A stretch of 64,000 nucleotides of DNA from JAQVIJ01 sp041287365 (GTDB lineage: Bacteria; Desulfobacterota; Dissulfuribacteria; Dissulfuribacterales; DYLC01). The position numbers and the translations under genes were made by a program. Each line of letters begins with the position of its first letter. Positions within the stretch are counted from its first letter, which is position 1. Under the pieces are notes generated by a model, which worked only from the letters and a program-made list of their open reading frames with translations, ran no database searches and was not told where the DNA came from. The stretch is from assembly GCA_041287365.1 (NCBI GenBank), contig JBEULL010000004.1, forward strand, positions 1 through 64,000, in the 5' to 3' direction. Below, piece after piece: positions 42,169 to 51,063 of the stretch.

Positions 42169-42170
42169 GG

Positions 42171-43925
42171 CTAAACCATATCTGTGGGGCTGTCCCTGAA
42201 GAGCTGCTTGTGAATGGCGCTTTTGAGTTGCTCCAGCCCCATATCATGTGTGGCTGAAATGGCCAGCTCTTTCAAAGACATCCGTTCCCGTAATATCCGC
42301 AACCCTTCCTCTCCCAACAGGTCGATTTTGTTCCACACCAATATGCGTGGAGTACCAACCATGCCCATTTCTTCAAGTATTTCATCGATAACCCGTATTT
42401 CCTCGTCTTTGTAGCGGCTGGTTGCATCCAGTATCTGTAAAAACAGATCCGCTTCGTGCAGCTCTTCCAGTGTGGCCTTGAATGCCACCTTAAGGTCGTT
42501 GGGCATGTCGCTGATGAAGCCCACTGTGTCTGAAAGTAGTATCTTTCGGCCGTCCGGAAAATACAGCCTGCGGATGGCAGGATCGAGTGTGGCAAAAAGG
42601 CGGTCTTCGGCCAGTACATCGCTTCCTGTGAGTCTGTTGAACAGAGTGGATTTGCCGGCATTTGTATAGCCTATGAGGGCCGCCATGGGCAAGGCGCGTC
42701 TTTTTCTGGCCTTGCGTTGTTCCTGGCGTCTGGTGGAGAGCTGCTTCAGGCTGCGTTCCAGAGAGGCGATGCGATCGCGAATACGCCGTCTGTCCATCTC
42801 CAGCTTGGTCTCTCCAGGGCCTCTGCCGCCTATGCCTCCCATCAGTCTGGACATGGCCGTGCCTCGACCCATCAGGCGTGGCAGGGCGTAACGGAGTTGC
42901 GCCAGTTCCACCTGTATCTTGCCCTCACTGCTGCCTGCCCTGCGAGCGAAGATGTCGAGAATCAGTTGAGTGCGGTCGATGACCTTCATGTCCACCAGAT
43001 GCGCTATGTTGTTGATCTGCGCCGGAGACAGGTTCTGATCGAAAATTACCAGACCTGCGCCGAGGTACATGCCTTGAATCAGAATCTCCTTGAGTTTACC
43101 CATGCCCAATAGATGAGCGGGGTCGTAGCGTTGAATGCGCTGTCGTATGGAGGCCAGTACCTTTACATTCGCTGATTCCGACAATGCCCTGAGCTCTTCA
43201 AGAGACCTGTCCATCTCATATCTTGGAAGAGGGCTTGCATGCACCAGAATAGCCGCCTCCTGATTTTTATTCGCATATATGGTGTTTTTTGCAATTTCTT
43301 TTTCGATCGAAAGAATGTCATTCATGAAATGCGCATGGATCGCAGATTGTGCCTCTTTATATCTGAATGTTCGATATGTTTTTTCGTGTGCATCTGCTTG
43401 GTCTTGGGCGTCGTTTTCAACGGTCGGTGGCGGCGTCGGATATCCGACATGTATGAACCCAAGGTTTCCATTTTCAAGGGCTTCCACCACAATAAAGGCA
43501 TCCAGTCTCAGTATGGCCATGTCGGTAATGTCCTCATGAGTCAGCCCATTGAGACCTCCGAGTTGTGTTCGTATGAAACGAAGTCCCTTGAGGTGATGAG
43601 GACTTCTCTTGTATGCGCTCAAATCAGGGATGGTGATACCGCGGGCGTCTCCTATGGCCACATGGCAGACATTTCCCTTTCTGTCGAGGGTGATGCCGAG
43701 AATGCGATGTATTTGAGAAGAGATACGGCACATCTCTCGGGCAAGTTCACAGGGTACCGGCTCCAGGGTATGGGCCCGTCTGCGGTATAGGTGTTTTATG
43801 GTTTTCAGTTCTAATGGGGAAAGCCCGATGGTGTTTGAGTAGAGTTTTATAACTGTCTCCTGCGGAATGAGTTTATTGTATGTTATAGTAAGAAGCCCAT
43901 TCTTCAATGTCAACGAACGGCGCAC
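42171..43925 (-). CDS. hflX: GTPase HflX
   Basis: Ribosome-binding GTPase involved in splitting stalled ribosomes. The 584-aa protein has a long N-terminal part (about 1-215), then the HflX subdomain ('DQNLSPAQINNIAHLVDMKVIDRTQLILDIF' region, 'GGIGGRGPGETKLEMDRR') and the G domain ('GYTNAGKSTLFNRLTG', 'LSDTVGFISDMP', 'NKIDL'). The N-terminal extension is found in other long anaerobe HflX proteins. GTG start at 43925. Convergent with ugd, with only 2 bp between the stops. Confidence 0.93.
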   Translation of the reverse strand: MRRSLTLKNGLLTITYNKLIPQETVIKLYSNTIGLSPLELKTIKHLYRRRAHTLEPVPCELAREMCRISSQIHRILGITLDRKGNVCHVAIGDARGITIPDLSAYKRSPHHLKGLRFIRTQLGGLNGLTHEDITDMAILRLDAFIVVEALENGNLGFIHVGYPTPPPTVENDAQDQADAHEKTYRTFRYKEAQSAIHAHFMNDILSIEKEIAKNTIYANKNQEAAILVHASPLPRYEMDRSLEELRALSESANVKVLASIRQRIQRYDPAHLLGMGKLKEILIQGMYLGAGLVIFDQNLSPAQINNIAHLVDMKVIDRTQLILDIFARRAGSSEGKIQVELAQLRYALPRLMGRGTAMSRLMGGIGGRGPGETKLEMDRRRIRDRIASLERSLKQLSTRRQEQRKARKRRALPMAALIGYTNAGKSTLFNRLTGSDVLAEDRLFATLDPAIRRLYFPDGRKILLSDTVGFISDMPNDLKVAFKATLEELHEADLFLQILDATSRYKDEEIRVIDEILEEMGMVGTPRILVWNKIDLLGEEGLRILRERMSLKELAISATHDMGLEQLKSAIHKQLFRDSPTDMV

Positions 43926-44087
43926 ATGCCGCTCTATTAGTCATCTTGTGCGACGCTGACCCTTTGAGACGGGCATAATGTTTGTGTTTTGTTTTACTGA
44001 TTACGGCTTATTTCAGACGGATGGGCTTGAAGATGTACTCAAAGTGGATTTAATTGACGATATAAAAATAACTCTCGGGATTTTTTT

Positions 44088-45971
44088 GTGGACATACCGT
44101 TTTTACAACTCGTAAGAGAAAAGATTGTGCTTGGTGACGGCGCCATCGGTACATATCTATACGAAAAGGGCATAGACTTCGGCGCAAATACCGATATCCT
44201 GAATCTTACCGAGCCGGATGTGGTTTTCTCAGTGCATGAGGATTACATAAGGGCCGGCGCTCAGATAATAGAGACCAATACATTCGGTGCAAACAGGTTC
44301 AAGCTCAGACTCCACAAGGAGTATGAAGGCCGTGTCAGGGAGATCAATCTATCTGCAGCGGCTCTGGCATCGAGGGCTGCCGGAAATGAGATATATGTCG
44401 CAGGGTCGGTAGGGCCCACCAGTGTGGATTTTCCCCTTGAGGCCGATATCTCGCGAGACGAGATAAAAGAGGTTTTTTCGGAACAGATTTTAGCCCTGTT
44501 GGAAGGCGGTGTGGATGCCCTTTTTATCGAGACATTCACTCACCTCGATGAATTGATGATAGCGATAGAGGCTGCTCGGGATATTTCCTCCGATATTCCC
44601 ATAGTGGCTCAGATGGTTTTTCCAACTCAGGGCAAGACGGCCCTGGGGCTCGATGCAACGGTCTGTGCAGAAGCCGCTGTGTCCGCTGGGGCCGACATAT
44701 TCGGTTCCAATTGCGGCCGGGGCGTCAAGGCCACTTTGGAGGCCATTCAGAAACTTTCGGCCCTGAAGGATCGCATTCTGCTTTCAGCCTTTCCCAATGC
44801 AGGCATTCCGGAGATTGTAGGGCATCGCACCGTCTATCCCGCTCAGCCTGCCTACATGGCAAAGGCCATCGTGGAGATGACAAGGCTCGGTGCAAGGCTG
44901 GTGGGCGGGTGCTGCGGCACCACTCCGGGCCATATCCATGAGTTCAAAAAGGCGTTGCATCTGAAGGCCGTGCATGTGGTCTCTGGTTCTGCTGCAATCG
45001 TGCAAGGCGCCGGAAAAGAGCCGCTTGCACAGGAGTCGATCGGCGGTCGTGGCGGCCTGCTGGACGGCCTGGCGCGAAATCGAATTCCGATTCTAGTGGA
45101 ACTGGATCCGCCTCAGCACCTGAATGTCACGGGTCTGATGGACGGGGCAAGGGCCTTGGCCGCCTCCGGTGTGGACGCCATCACTCTGGCGGAGCATCCA
45201 TTGGCGATTCTCAGGGCGGACAATCTCTCGCTGGCCCATCTGATTCGCAGGGAGACTGGTGTTCAGACGGTCATGCACCTGACCTGCCGGGACAGGAATG
45301 TGCTGGGTTTGCAGGCCCAGATAATGGGGGCATATCTCCTGGGCATTGAGGCCATTTTGGCCATTACAGGTGATCCTGCCACCTCCAGCGATCAGCCCGG
45401 AGCAAACGGTGTCTTTGACCTGAATTCCATCGGTCTTATACGTCTTATCAGTCAGTTCAATCGGGGTTTGAACCTTGCAGGCGCTGACATGCGGAAAAAG
45501 ACCAATTTTTCCATTGGAGCGGCCTTCAGCTATAGACCCTCCAATCCAGGGCTTCAGATCAAGAGACTGGAACAAAAAGTAGCCAATGGGGCCAATTTCG
45601 TCATGACGCAGCCCATATTCGATGCGGATGAGGTGGAGGCCATGATGGAGGCTGTCAGACATATAACTGCGCCCATATTCATCGGCATTTTTCCGCTTCT
45701 TTCGGCCAGAAATGCGGATTTTCTCCACAACGAGATACCGGGCATTAACGTGCCTTTCGGCATTCGCAAGACCCTGTGGAGCTATGAAAGGCCTGAAGAC
45801 CAGCGCAAGGCGGCTATGGAATTCACGGAATCCATCATAGACAGGATTGCATCGTGGGTGGATGGTCTTTATATCATAAGTCCTTTGAATAAATGGGATG
45901 TTTCCGCAATGTTTGTGAACAAAATCAGAAAGGCAGGCTTCAAGGGCAGCGGTAAGGTTCATAACATATGA
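44088..45971 (+). CDS. Bifunctional homocysteine S-methyltransferase / 5,10-methylenetetrahydrofolate reductase
   Basis: Two-domain protein (627 aa). The N-terminal half (about 1-290) is the zinc homocysteine methyltransferase fold with 'LGDGAIGTYLYEKGI', Cys in 'GSNCGRGVKA' and 'GGCCGTTPGHI'. The C-terminal half (about 325-620) is MetF-like ('VELDPPQH', 'HLTCRDRN', 'GIEAILAITGDP', 'NFVMTQPIFDADEVEAMM'). It may couple methyl-tetrahydrofolate or another donor to methionine synthesis in one-carbon metabolism. GTG start. It overlaps pcnB in an ATGA junction. Confidence 0.92.
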   Translation: MDIPFLQLVREKIVLGDGAIGTYLYEKGIDFGANTDILNLTEPDVVFSVHEDYIRAGAQIIETNTFGANRFKLRLHKEYEGRVREINLSAAALASRAAGNEIYVAGSVGPTSVDFPLEADISRDEIKEVFSEQILALLEGGVDALFIETFTHLDELMIAIEAARDISSDIPIVAQMVFPTQGKTALGLDATVCAEAAVSAGADIFGSNCGRGVKATLEAIQKLSALKDRILLSAFPNAGIPEIVGHRTVYPAQPAYMAKAIVEMTRLGARLVGGCCGTTPGHIHEFKKALHLKAVHVVSGSAAIVQGAGKEPLAQESIGGRGGLLDGLARNRIPILVELDPPQHLNVTGLMDGARALAASGVDAITLAEHPLAILRADNLSLAHLIRRETGVQTVMHLTCRDRNVLGLQAQIMGAYLLGIEAILAITGDPATSSDQPGANGVFDLNSIGLIRLISQFNRGLNLAGADMRKKTNFSIGAAFSYRPSNPGLQIKRLEQKVANGANFVMTQPIFDADEVEAMMEAVRHITAPIFIGIFPLLSARNADFLHNEIPGINVPFGIRKTLWSYERPEDQRKAAMEFTESIIDRIASWVDGLYIISPLNKWDVSAMFVNKIRKAGFKGSGKVHNI

Positions 45972-47320
45972 GAGATTCAAAAACTCCAAGAACAACCATT
46001 GTCCAGCCGTTTCTATTTCAGGATTATCAGAATAGCCCTTTGATCATACATCGTTCCGAGCATTGTGTGAGCAGAAAGGATATCGATCGTGAGGCGTTGA
46101 AGGTCATGTACAGGCTGCGGGACAACGGCTTTCTGGCCTATCTGGTTGGTGGAGGTGTGCGGGACATCCTGCTTGGGAAGAGGCCGAAGGATTTCGATAT
46201 AGGCACTGACGCCAGGCCTGAGGAGATTCAGCGGATATTCCATCACAGCCGCGTCATAGGAAAACGATTCAAATTGACCCATGTATATTTCAAGGGCGGA
46301 AAGGTGATAGAGGTCTCCACCTTTAGAAAACGATCTCTTTCCGAAGAGGAACAATCCGATACAACTGACGATTGCATTTATGGCACTCCACAGGAGGACG
46401 CCTTTCGTCGTGATCTGACCATAAACGGCCTTTTTTACAACATTGCAGACTTCAGTATCATCGATTATGTGGGCGGCATGAATGACCTGAAAAACCGTGT
46501 CATTCGCGCCATCGGTGATCCGGAAACCAGAATGCTCAGGGACCCAGTGCGTATGATGAGGGCCATTCGGCACGCTGCACGTACGGATTTTGACATTGAA
46601 CCCAGGACATGGGCTGCCATTCAGAAGCTCAGGTATCATATCCGTCTCTGTTCGCCGCATCGAGTGCGTGATGAATGGCTGAAGGATCTGAAAACCGGTG
46701 TGGCCCATAAATGGGCTGCGCTGATGTGGAAATCAGGCATGTTTGAGGCGATTTTTCCGCGTTATGCGGAGCGTATAGCAAATCACATGGATGTGGTAAG
46801 CGTGCTTATGGAGCAGCTTCTTTCAGCGCTTGGCAGGCATATTTCACTGGAGACGCAAGGCAATCAGGGCAACTACGGTGAAGCGGTTTCGCTGGCCTTT
46901 TTTGCGTATCCATGTCTGCATGTGATGCCTGAATGGCAGCGGCTGGCCTCTGAACGTATCCGTTGGCCGGTGCATGAGGTGCGTCAATTGTTGAGTGAGA
47001 TATTTGAACCCTATGAGCTGAAAAAGGCCATAAAAGACGAGGCCGCCTACCTATTGGCATCTCTTTGGCCAATAGGGGTGTGTGCAGTTACACAACAGTG
47101 GAGTAAGCGGCTTAAAAACAGGGCGAATTTTGGAATCAGTCTTTCCCTTTATAACGCCGTGCAGGAGGCATTGAACGGTCAACCGATATTGCCTGAAGAT
47201 ATCGCCGTTACACCGGTGCCGCAAAAAAAGACCAGAAAAAGACGCAAACGCAGGTCTCAGGCACGGCTTGAACAACCGGTGGTAGCCGAAAAAATTGATG
47301 AAATCGAGGAGATGCCATGA
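45968..47320 (+). CDS. pcnB: Polynucleotide adenylyltransferase (poly(A) polymerase I)
   Basis: Class II nucleotidyltransferase that adds 3' A-tails to RNA. The 450 aa contain the head 'YLVGGGVRDILLGKRPKDFDIGTDA' (Gly-Gly-x-Val-Arg and DxD catalytic pair, about residues 57-82), 'RRDLTINGLFYNI' and 'RDPVRMMRAIRHAAR'. It ends in a basic tail ('KKTRKRRKRRSQARLE') common in PcnB. tRNA CCA-adding enzymes are relatives, but length and tail favour poly(A) polymerase. Confidence 0.88.
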   Translation: MRDSKTPRTTIVQPFLFQDYQNSPLIIHRSEHCVSRKDIDREALKVMYRLRDNGFLAYLVGGGVRDILLGKRPKDFDIGTDARPEEIQRIFHHSRVIGKRFKLTHVYFKGGKVIEVSTFRKRSLSEEEQSDTTDDCIYGTPQEDAFRRDLTINGLFYNIADFSIIDYVGGMNDLKNRVIRAIGDPETRMLRDPVRMMRAIRHAARTDFDIEPRTWAAIQKLRYHIRLCSPHRVRDEWLKDLKTGVAHKWAALMWKSGMFEAIFPRYAERIANHMDVVSVLMEQLLSALGRHISLETQGNQGNYGEAVSLAFFAYPCLHVMPEWQRLASERIRWPVHEVRQLLSEIFEPYELKKAIKDEAAYLLASLWPIGVCAVTQQWSKRLKNRANFGISLSLYNAVQEALNGQPILPEDIAVTPVPQKKTRKRRKRRSQARLEQPVVAEKIDEIEEMP

Positions 47321-47745
47321 AACTCAGCCAGAATGCAAAAGAGATGGTATTATTGAATATAGACGGCCTCGGCCTTATCGTCGGCGAGATTCGTTTTAAC
47401 CGCCAGACAGAGACCATAGGTTTCGTGCTGGAAAAGGCCGCATTTTTTGACCTGTATTTTCCGTGTATGGTGGTGATCGAAAAGAACAACCTCATGCTTC
47501 AGCCCCATATACTGGCCAGCCTGTCCACATCCTCCATTCGTGTGCAGCGAAGCCGTGTCTCCTGTTTCGTAACGGAAACCGAGATCAATCCAGCCCTTGT
47601 GTATCAGTACAATGCCATCATCGCCAGCCTTACCGGAGGGCCTGCGCCGCCGCCATCCGAGAGCAAGCCGCCTGCAAAGAGTACAAAAAAATCCAATGTG
47701 GTGTCCATTCAGGACAAATTATTCTCTAACAAGGATGGCAGGTGA
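47317..47745 (+). CDS. Conserved-looking protein of unknown function
   Basis: 142-aa protein starting in an ATGA overlap with pcnB, so co-translated. It looks soluble: a beta-rich N-terminal region ('NIDGLGLIVGEIRFNRQTET', 'FDLYFPCMVVIEKNNLML') and a Pro/Lys-rich linker (about 108-128) before a short tail. I do not recognise a domain. Its place between pcnB and lgt gives no clear hint of function. Confidence 0.7.
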   Translation: MKLSQNAKEMVLLNIDGLGLIVGEIRFNRQTETIGFVLEKAAFFDLYFPCMVVIEKNNLMLQPHILASLSTSSIRVQRSRVSCFVTETEINPALVYQYNAIIASLTGGPAPPPSESKPPAKSTKKSNVVSIQDKLFSNKDGR

Positions 47746-47754
47746 TATATTGTT

Positions 47755-48543
47755 ATGTTGCCCTATCCTGAGATAGACCCTGTCATTTTGCAGCTTGGAC
47801 CCTTGAGTTTCAGGTGGTATGGGTTTATGTACCTGGTCGGTTTTGTGAGTGGTTATCTGCTGGTCAGGCGTCAGATTGCCGTTACAGCGGCCTCACCGGT
47901 GGAGAAAGAACGGGAATTTTACCTGCTGGACGCCCTGGTGGTGTGGCTGGTCATTGGAGTAGTGCTGGGGGGGCGATTGGGTTATGTGTTTTTTTACAAT
48001 CCGAGTTATTTTTTGTCACATCCACTGGAGATATTCGCAACATGGCAGGGAGGAATGTCATTTCACGGTGGTGTATTCGGAACGTTATGTGCAGGCTGGT
48101 TTTTTGCCCGAAAACATGGTCTGAACTACTGGCTGTGGGCTGACAGGGTCATTGTAACGGCTCCCATCGGCCTGGGATTGGGCAGGATAGGCAATTTTAT
48201 CAACGGTGAGTTATTCGGAAGACCGTCAAATGTGCCATGGGCCATGGTATTCCCTGCTGGAGGCTTGACCCCTCGTCATCCATCTCAGTTGTATGAGGCA
48301 TTTCTGGAGGGAGTGGTGCTTTTTGCCGTTCTCTGGCCCACAAGATATAAAAAATGGCCTGCTGGCCGTAAAACCGCTCTGTTTTTTATGGGTTATTCCG
48401 TAGCTCGTTTTGTTGTGGAATTTTTTAGAGAGCCGGATCCACAGCTCGGATTTGTGGTTATGGGGGTCTTTTCTATGGGCCAGTTGTTGAGTTTTGCCTT
48501 CTTTCTGGTGGGTTTGTTCCTTTGGCTGACAAGAAGGGCTTGA
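47755..48543 (+). CDS. lgt: Prolipoprotein diacylglyceryl transferase
   Basis: Membrane enzyme that adds diacylglycerol to the lipobox Cys of lipoproteins. 262 aa with seven hydrophobic helices, 'PLSFRWYGFMYLVGF' (catalytic-region Tyr/Arg), 'GGRLGYVFFYN', 'GGMSFHGGVFG' and the Lgt signature 'GRIGNFINGELFGRPSN'. Overlaps the next gene by 22 nt. It would process the lipoproteins at 10931 and 20613. Confidence 0.96.
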   Translation: MLPYPEIDPVILQLGPLSFRWYGFMYLVGFVSGYLLVRRQIAVTAASPVEKEREFYLLDALVVWLVIGVVLGGRLGYVFFYNPSYFLSHPLEIFATWQGGMSFHGGVFGTLCAGWFFARKHGLNYWLWADRVIVTAPIGLGLGRIGNFINGELFGRPSNVPWAMVFPAGGLTPRHPSQLYEAFLEGVVLFAVLWPTRYKKWPAGRKTALFFMGYSVARFVVEFFREPDPQLGFVVMGVFSMGQLLSFAFFLVGLFLWLTRRA

Positions 48544-49412
48544 TTCATGCTTCTCCATTGCCCAAGGCCGTCAAGGCCATGGGTCAGAATTTTTTGGTGA
48601 ACAAGGACGTTTGCCGTTCCATCGTGGATGCGGCGGGTTTCGATGCCGAAGACACGATTCTGGAGTTGGGACCCGGGCTTGGAGCCATTACATTCGAACT
48701 GGCCAAACGAGTGAGGCGTGTGGTGGCGGTGGAATTGGATGCCCGTATGTTCAATTATCTTGAAGCAAAGGCGCAGGCCGAAGGAATCACGAATATCACG
48801 CTGGTTTCAGGCAATATGCTGCATCTATGCTTTGCAAGACTGGCGATGGATATGGGTGTGCAGCGACTCAGGATTATCGGCAATTTGCCTTACAATATTT
48901 CCAGTCCCATGCTTTTTCACATGGTGGAGGCAAGAGATTACATAGAACAGGCCGTCGTAATGCTTCAGAAGGAAGTGGCCGACCGCCTCATCGCAAGACC
49001 AGGCTGCAAGGATTACGGCATCCTTTCGGTTATTTTTCAGTACTCGGCGAATATAGAACAGCTCTTGCAGGTCGATCCTCATATGTTCAGGCCGGCCCCC
49101 AAGGTCATGTCTTCCGTCATCAGAATCCTGTTTCGTTCGGCTGTCAGGCGTGTCTCTGATTTCCGTCTGTTCGTTCGTTTAGTCAGGGCGGTTTTTCAGC
49201 AGCGCAGAAAGACTCTGGCCAATTCACTTCGGGCATTTTTGTGGTCGGATACCCTTTCGAGACAGATTGACGCCCAGGAGTGTCTGAATGAGTGTGGCAT
49301 TCGTCCTGAAAGACGACCAGAGGAATTGACCGTGGAGGAATTCGTGGGGCTTGCCGAGGTCATTGCAGAAGTTCTAAAACCACTCAGAAAGGAGGATGGG
49401 CCGGTGTCATGA
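48522..49412 (+). CDS. rsmA: 16S rRNA dimethyladenosine transferase (RsmA/KsgA)
   Basis: Dimethylates A1518/A1519 in 16S rRNA. 'MGQNFLVNKDVCRSIVDAA' and SAM motif 'LELGPGLGAITFELAKR' are at the N-terminal side, and 'IIGNLPYNISSPMLFHM' holds the catalytic NLPY. The start is uncertain: TTG at 48522 overlaps lgt, TTG 48540 and ATG 48579 are also in frame. The N-terminal 'KAMGQNFL' is needed, so a start at or before 48579 is required. ATGA overlap with the next gene. Confidence 0.93.
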   Translation: MADKKGLIHASPLPKAVKAMGQNFLVNKDVCRSIVDAAGFDAEDTILELGPGLGAITFELAKRVRRVVAVELDARMFNYLEAKAQAEGITNITLVSGNMLHLCFARLAMDMGVQRLRIIGNLPYNISSPMLFHMVEARDYIEQAVVMLQKEVADRLIARPGCKDYGILSVIFQYSANIEQLLQVDPHMFRPAPKVMSSVIRILFRSAVRRVSDFRLFVRLVRAVFQQRRKTLANSLRAFLWSDTLSRQIDAQECLNECGIRPERRPEELTVEEFVGLAEVIAEVLKPLRKEDGPVS

Positions 49413-49954
49413 TAGGTTTTGATGAAACGGTCTTTCCGGAATTGAATTTCCGCGCACCCAGGGATTTTCATAATACACTGAACTATCTTCGAGACTTTTT
49501 TGCGAGCCATGAAGCCGAACTGGCCGAGGTTTTTGCAAGGGCCGATGAGCTCGAAAAGTCCTTCGATATTATAGACCCGTTCATTCAGAAATACACAGCC
49601 ATTACCTGTCCTTATTGTGCGGTGGTCTGTTGTGCCAACCGTCATGGAATGCCGACCTTCGGAGATATAGTGACCTTTCTGGCCATGAGGCGTCAATTGC
49701 CGGCATATGATCTATCCATTTCTGCCGGGGCTGCCTGTCAGTTTATGGGGGCGATGGGTTGCGTCCTGCCCAGACTCGTAAGGCCTTATCGCTGTACCTG
49801 GTATTTCTGCGATCCATTGCTGAAGCAGATAGAGATAGGCCCGGCCACCCATTACAGGACATTTATTCAATATGTGGAAAGTCTGTCCGCTGCCAGGGGC
49901 AGGGTTCTGGAGGCGTTCCATCGTATCTGGTCCATGTACAGGAACGCTTTATGA
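49409..49954 (+). CDS. YkgJ-like cysteine-cluster protein
   Basis: 181-aa protein starting in an ATGA overlap with rsmA. It has the spaced cysteines CPYCAVVCC (about residues 67-75), then 'AACQFMGAMGCVLPRLVRPYRCTWYFC' (in part, about 108-134). This matches the pattern of YkgJ/PF03692 proteins, which coordinate zinc or iron. An N-terminal helix region (about 15-60) precedes. The function of the family is unknown; a metal-chelating or protein-modifying role has been proposed. I rate the family call as moderate. Confidence 0.65.
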   Translation: MIGFDETVFPELNFRAPRDFHNTLNYLRDFFASHEAELAEVFARADELEKSFDIIDPFIQKYTAITCPYCAVVCCANRHGMPTFGDIVTFLAMRRQLPAYDLSISAGAACQFMGAMGCVLPRLVRPYRCTWYFCDPLLKQIEIGPATHYRTFIQYVESLSAARGRVLEAFHRIWSMYRNAL

Positions 49955-50011
49955 GAATCTTGAAAAAAACAATATGTAGTGAGGATGAGGTCCGAAGAGA
50001 CCGTTCATAAT

Positions 50012-51034
50012 ATGAGGATCAGTGCCAACCAACTGACATTGCTTCGCATTCTGCTTTTGCCGTTTCCACTCTTTCTGGTCTATGGAGGTGCATGGTCACG
50101 TGTGGCCGCAATCGTGGCTTATACGATTCTGGGGGTTACGGATTATCTGGACGGTCTATTGGCCAGAAGGGACGGCCCTACGAAACTGGGGGCTATGTTA
50201 GATCCTATTGCAGACAAGATTTTCATAGCCGTAACCTTGGTACCCCTTGTGGAGTTGCAGATAGTCCCGCTCTGGCTGGCATGGCTGGTGTTTTTCAGGG
50301 AATATCTGGTTACGGAGCTCAGGCGTTTTATGACCGGCATCAACCGTCCGCTGGCAGTCACTGAATTGGCTAAGCTCAAGACCACGCTTCAGATGATAGG
50401 TATGGGGCTGATTTTGCTCACAGACACCTTCCCTGACAAGATTGCGACAGGCTTCTGTCTGGCAGGTGCCTTTATCGCAACCATTTTTTTGGCCATTGCA
50501 ATACACTGGAAGGAAGGGGTGATCTCATCCCGTCTCAAGTCGGCTTTGCTGTTTCTGAGTGTAGGGCTTGTATTGTTGCTTGGATTGAATACAAGACACG
50601 TAATTCTGGCTTATATGATCGTAATAGTTGGAATAACCTTGATATCCGGTGCACAATATGCAGCGATCGGTATTGCCGCCTGTTTCAAGAATGGGTTGGG
50701 TGCGTTGATCATGCTTTTGTTCAGCATAGGTGTGCCGCTTTTGCCGCTTGCCCTCATGAACCATATGCAGGGATTGACGGTCTGGCTGCTCATCTTTCTC
50801 CTGTCCTCGGAGTTTGCAGGTCAGGCACTGGAGATGTGGCTGCATCCTGACGGCCATTCCCTTTTGGTTCGCATCAAAAACATAGCTACCCTGCTGCTTA
50901 TCCTGGCCGCATGGTTCGGCGTTTGGCGGTTAGGTCTGCCAATGGACTCCATCGTCTGGGTTGGAGCCGTCGCTTCAGGCGGTTTCACAATCTGGAATCT
51001 GGCCTGTTGCATCCGCACCGGGCAATGCAGGTAA
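50012..51034 (+). CDS. pgsA: CDP-diacylglycerol--glycerol-3-phosphate phosphatidyltransferase with long C-terminal membrane extension
   Basis: Makes phosphatidylglycerol phosphate. The first about 190 residues form the enzyme: 'NQLTLLRILLLPFPLF' and 'DYLDGLLARRDGPTKLGAMLDPIADK' (in part) hold the D-x2-DG-x2-AR-x8-G-x3-D-x3-D signature. About 155 more residues follow with about five hydrophobic segments and no match I recognise; normal PgsA stops near 190 aa. ATG 50012 is chosen as it puts the TM/amphipathic start in place; an in-frame GTG at 49979 would add 11 residues. Confidence 0.82.
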   Translation: MRISANQLTLLRILLLPFPLFLVYGGAWSRVAAIVAYTILGVTDYLDGLLARRDGPTKLGAMLDPIADKIFIAVTLVPLVELQIVPLWLAWLVFFREYLVTELRRFMTGINRPLAVTELAKLKTTLQMIGMGLILLTDTFPDKIATGFCLAGAFIATIFLAIAIHWKEGVISSRLKSALLFLSVGLVLLLGLNTRHVILAYMIVIVGITLISGAQYAAIGIAACFKNGLGALIMLLFSIGVPLLPLALMNHMQGLTVWLLIFLLSSEFAGQALEMWLHPDGHSLLVRIKNIATLLLILAAWFGVWRLGLPMDSIVWVGAVASGGFTIWNLACCIRTGQCR

Positions 51035-51040
51035 CAGGGT

Positions 51041-51063
51041 GATAGTCTTGTAAAAAGTCATCG
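51041..51063. repeat. Short end fragment of the intergenic repeat
   Basis: TGATAGTCTTGTAAAAAGTC matches the terminal sequence of the family at 27723 and 31780. On the minus strand its GATGAC supplies the TGA stop of the mltB-like gene. Only one end is present. Confidence 0.5.

Noticed and set aside
45093..45995. 300-aa minus frame opposite the methyltransferase/MTHFR gene
   Set aside because: Antisense shadow caused by codon bias; the plus frame has clear MetF motifs.
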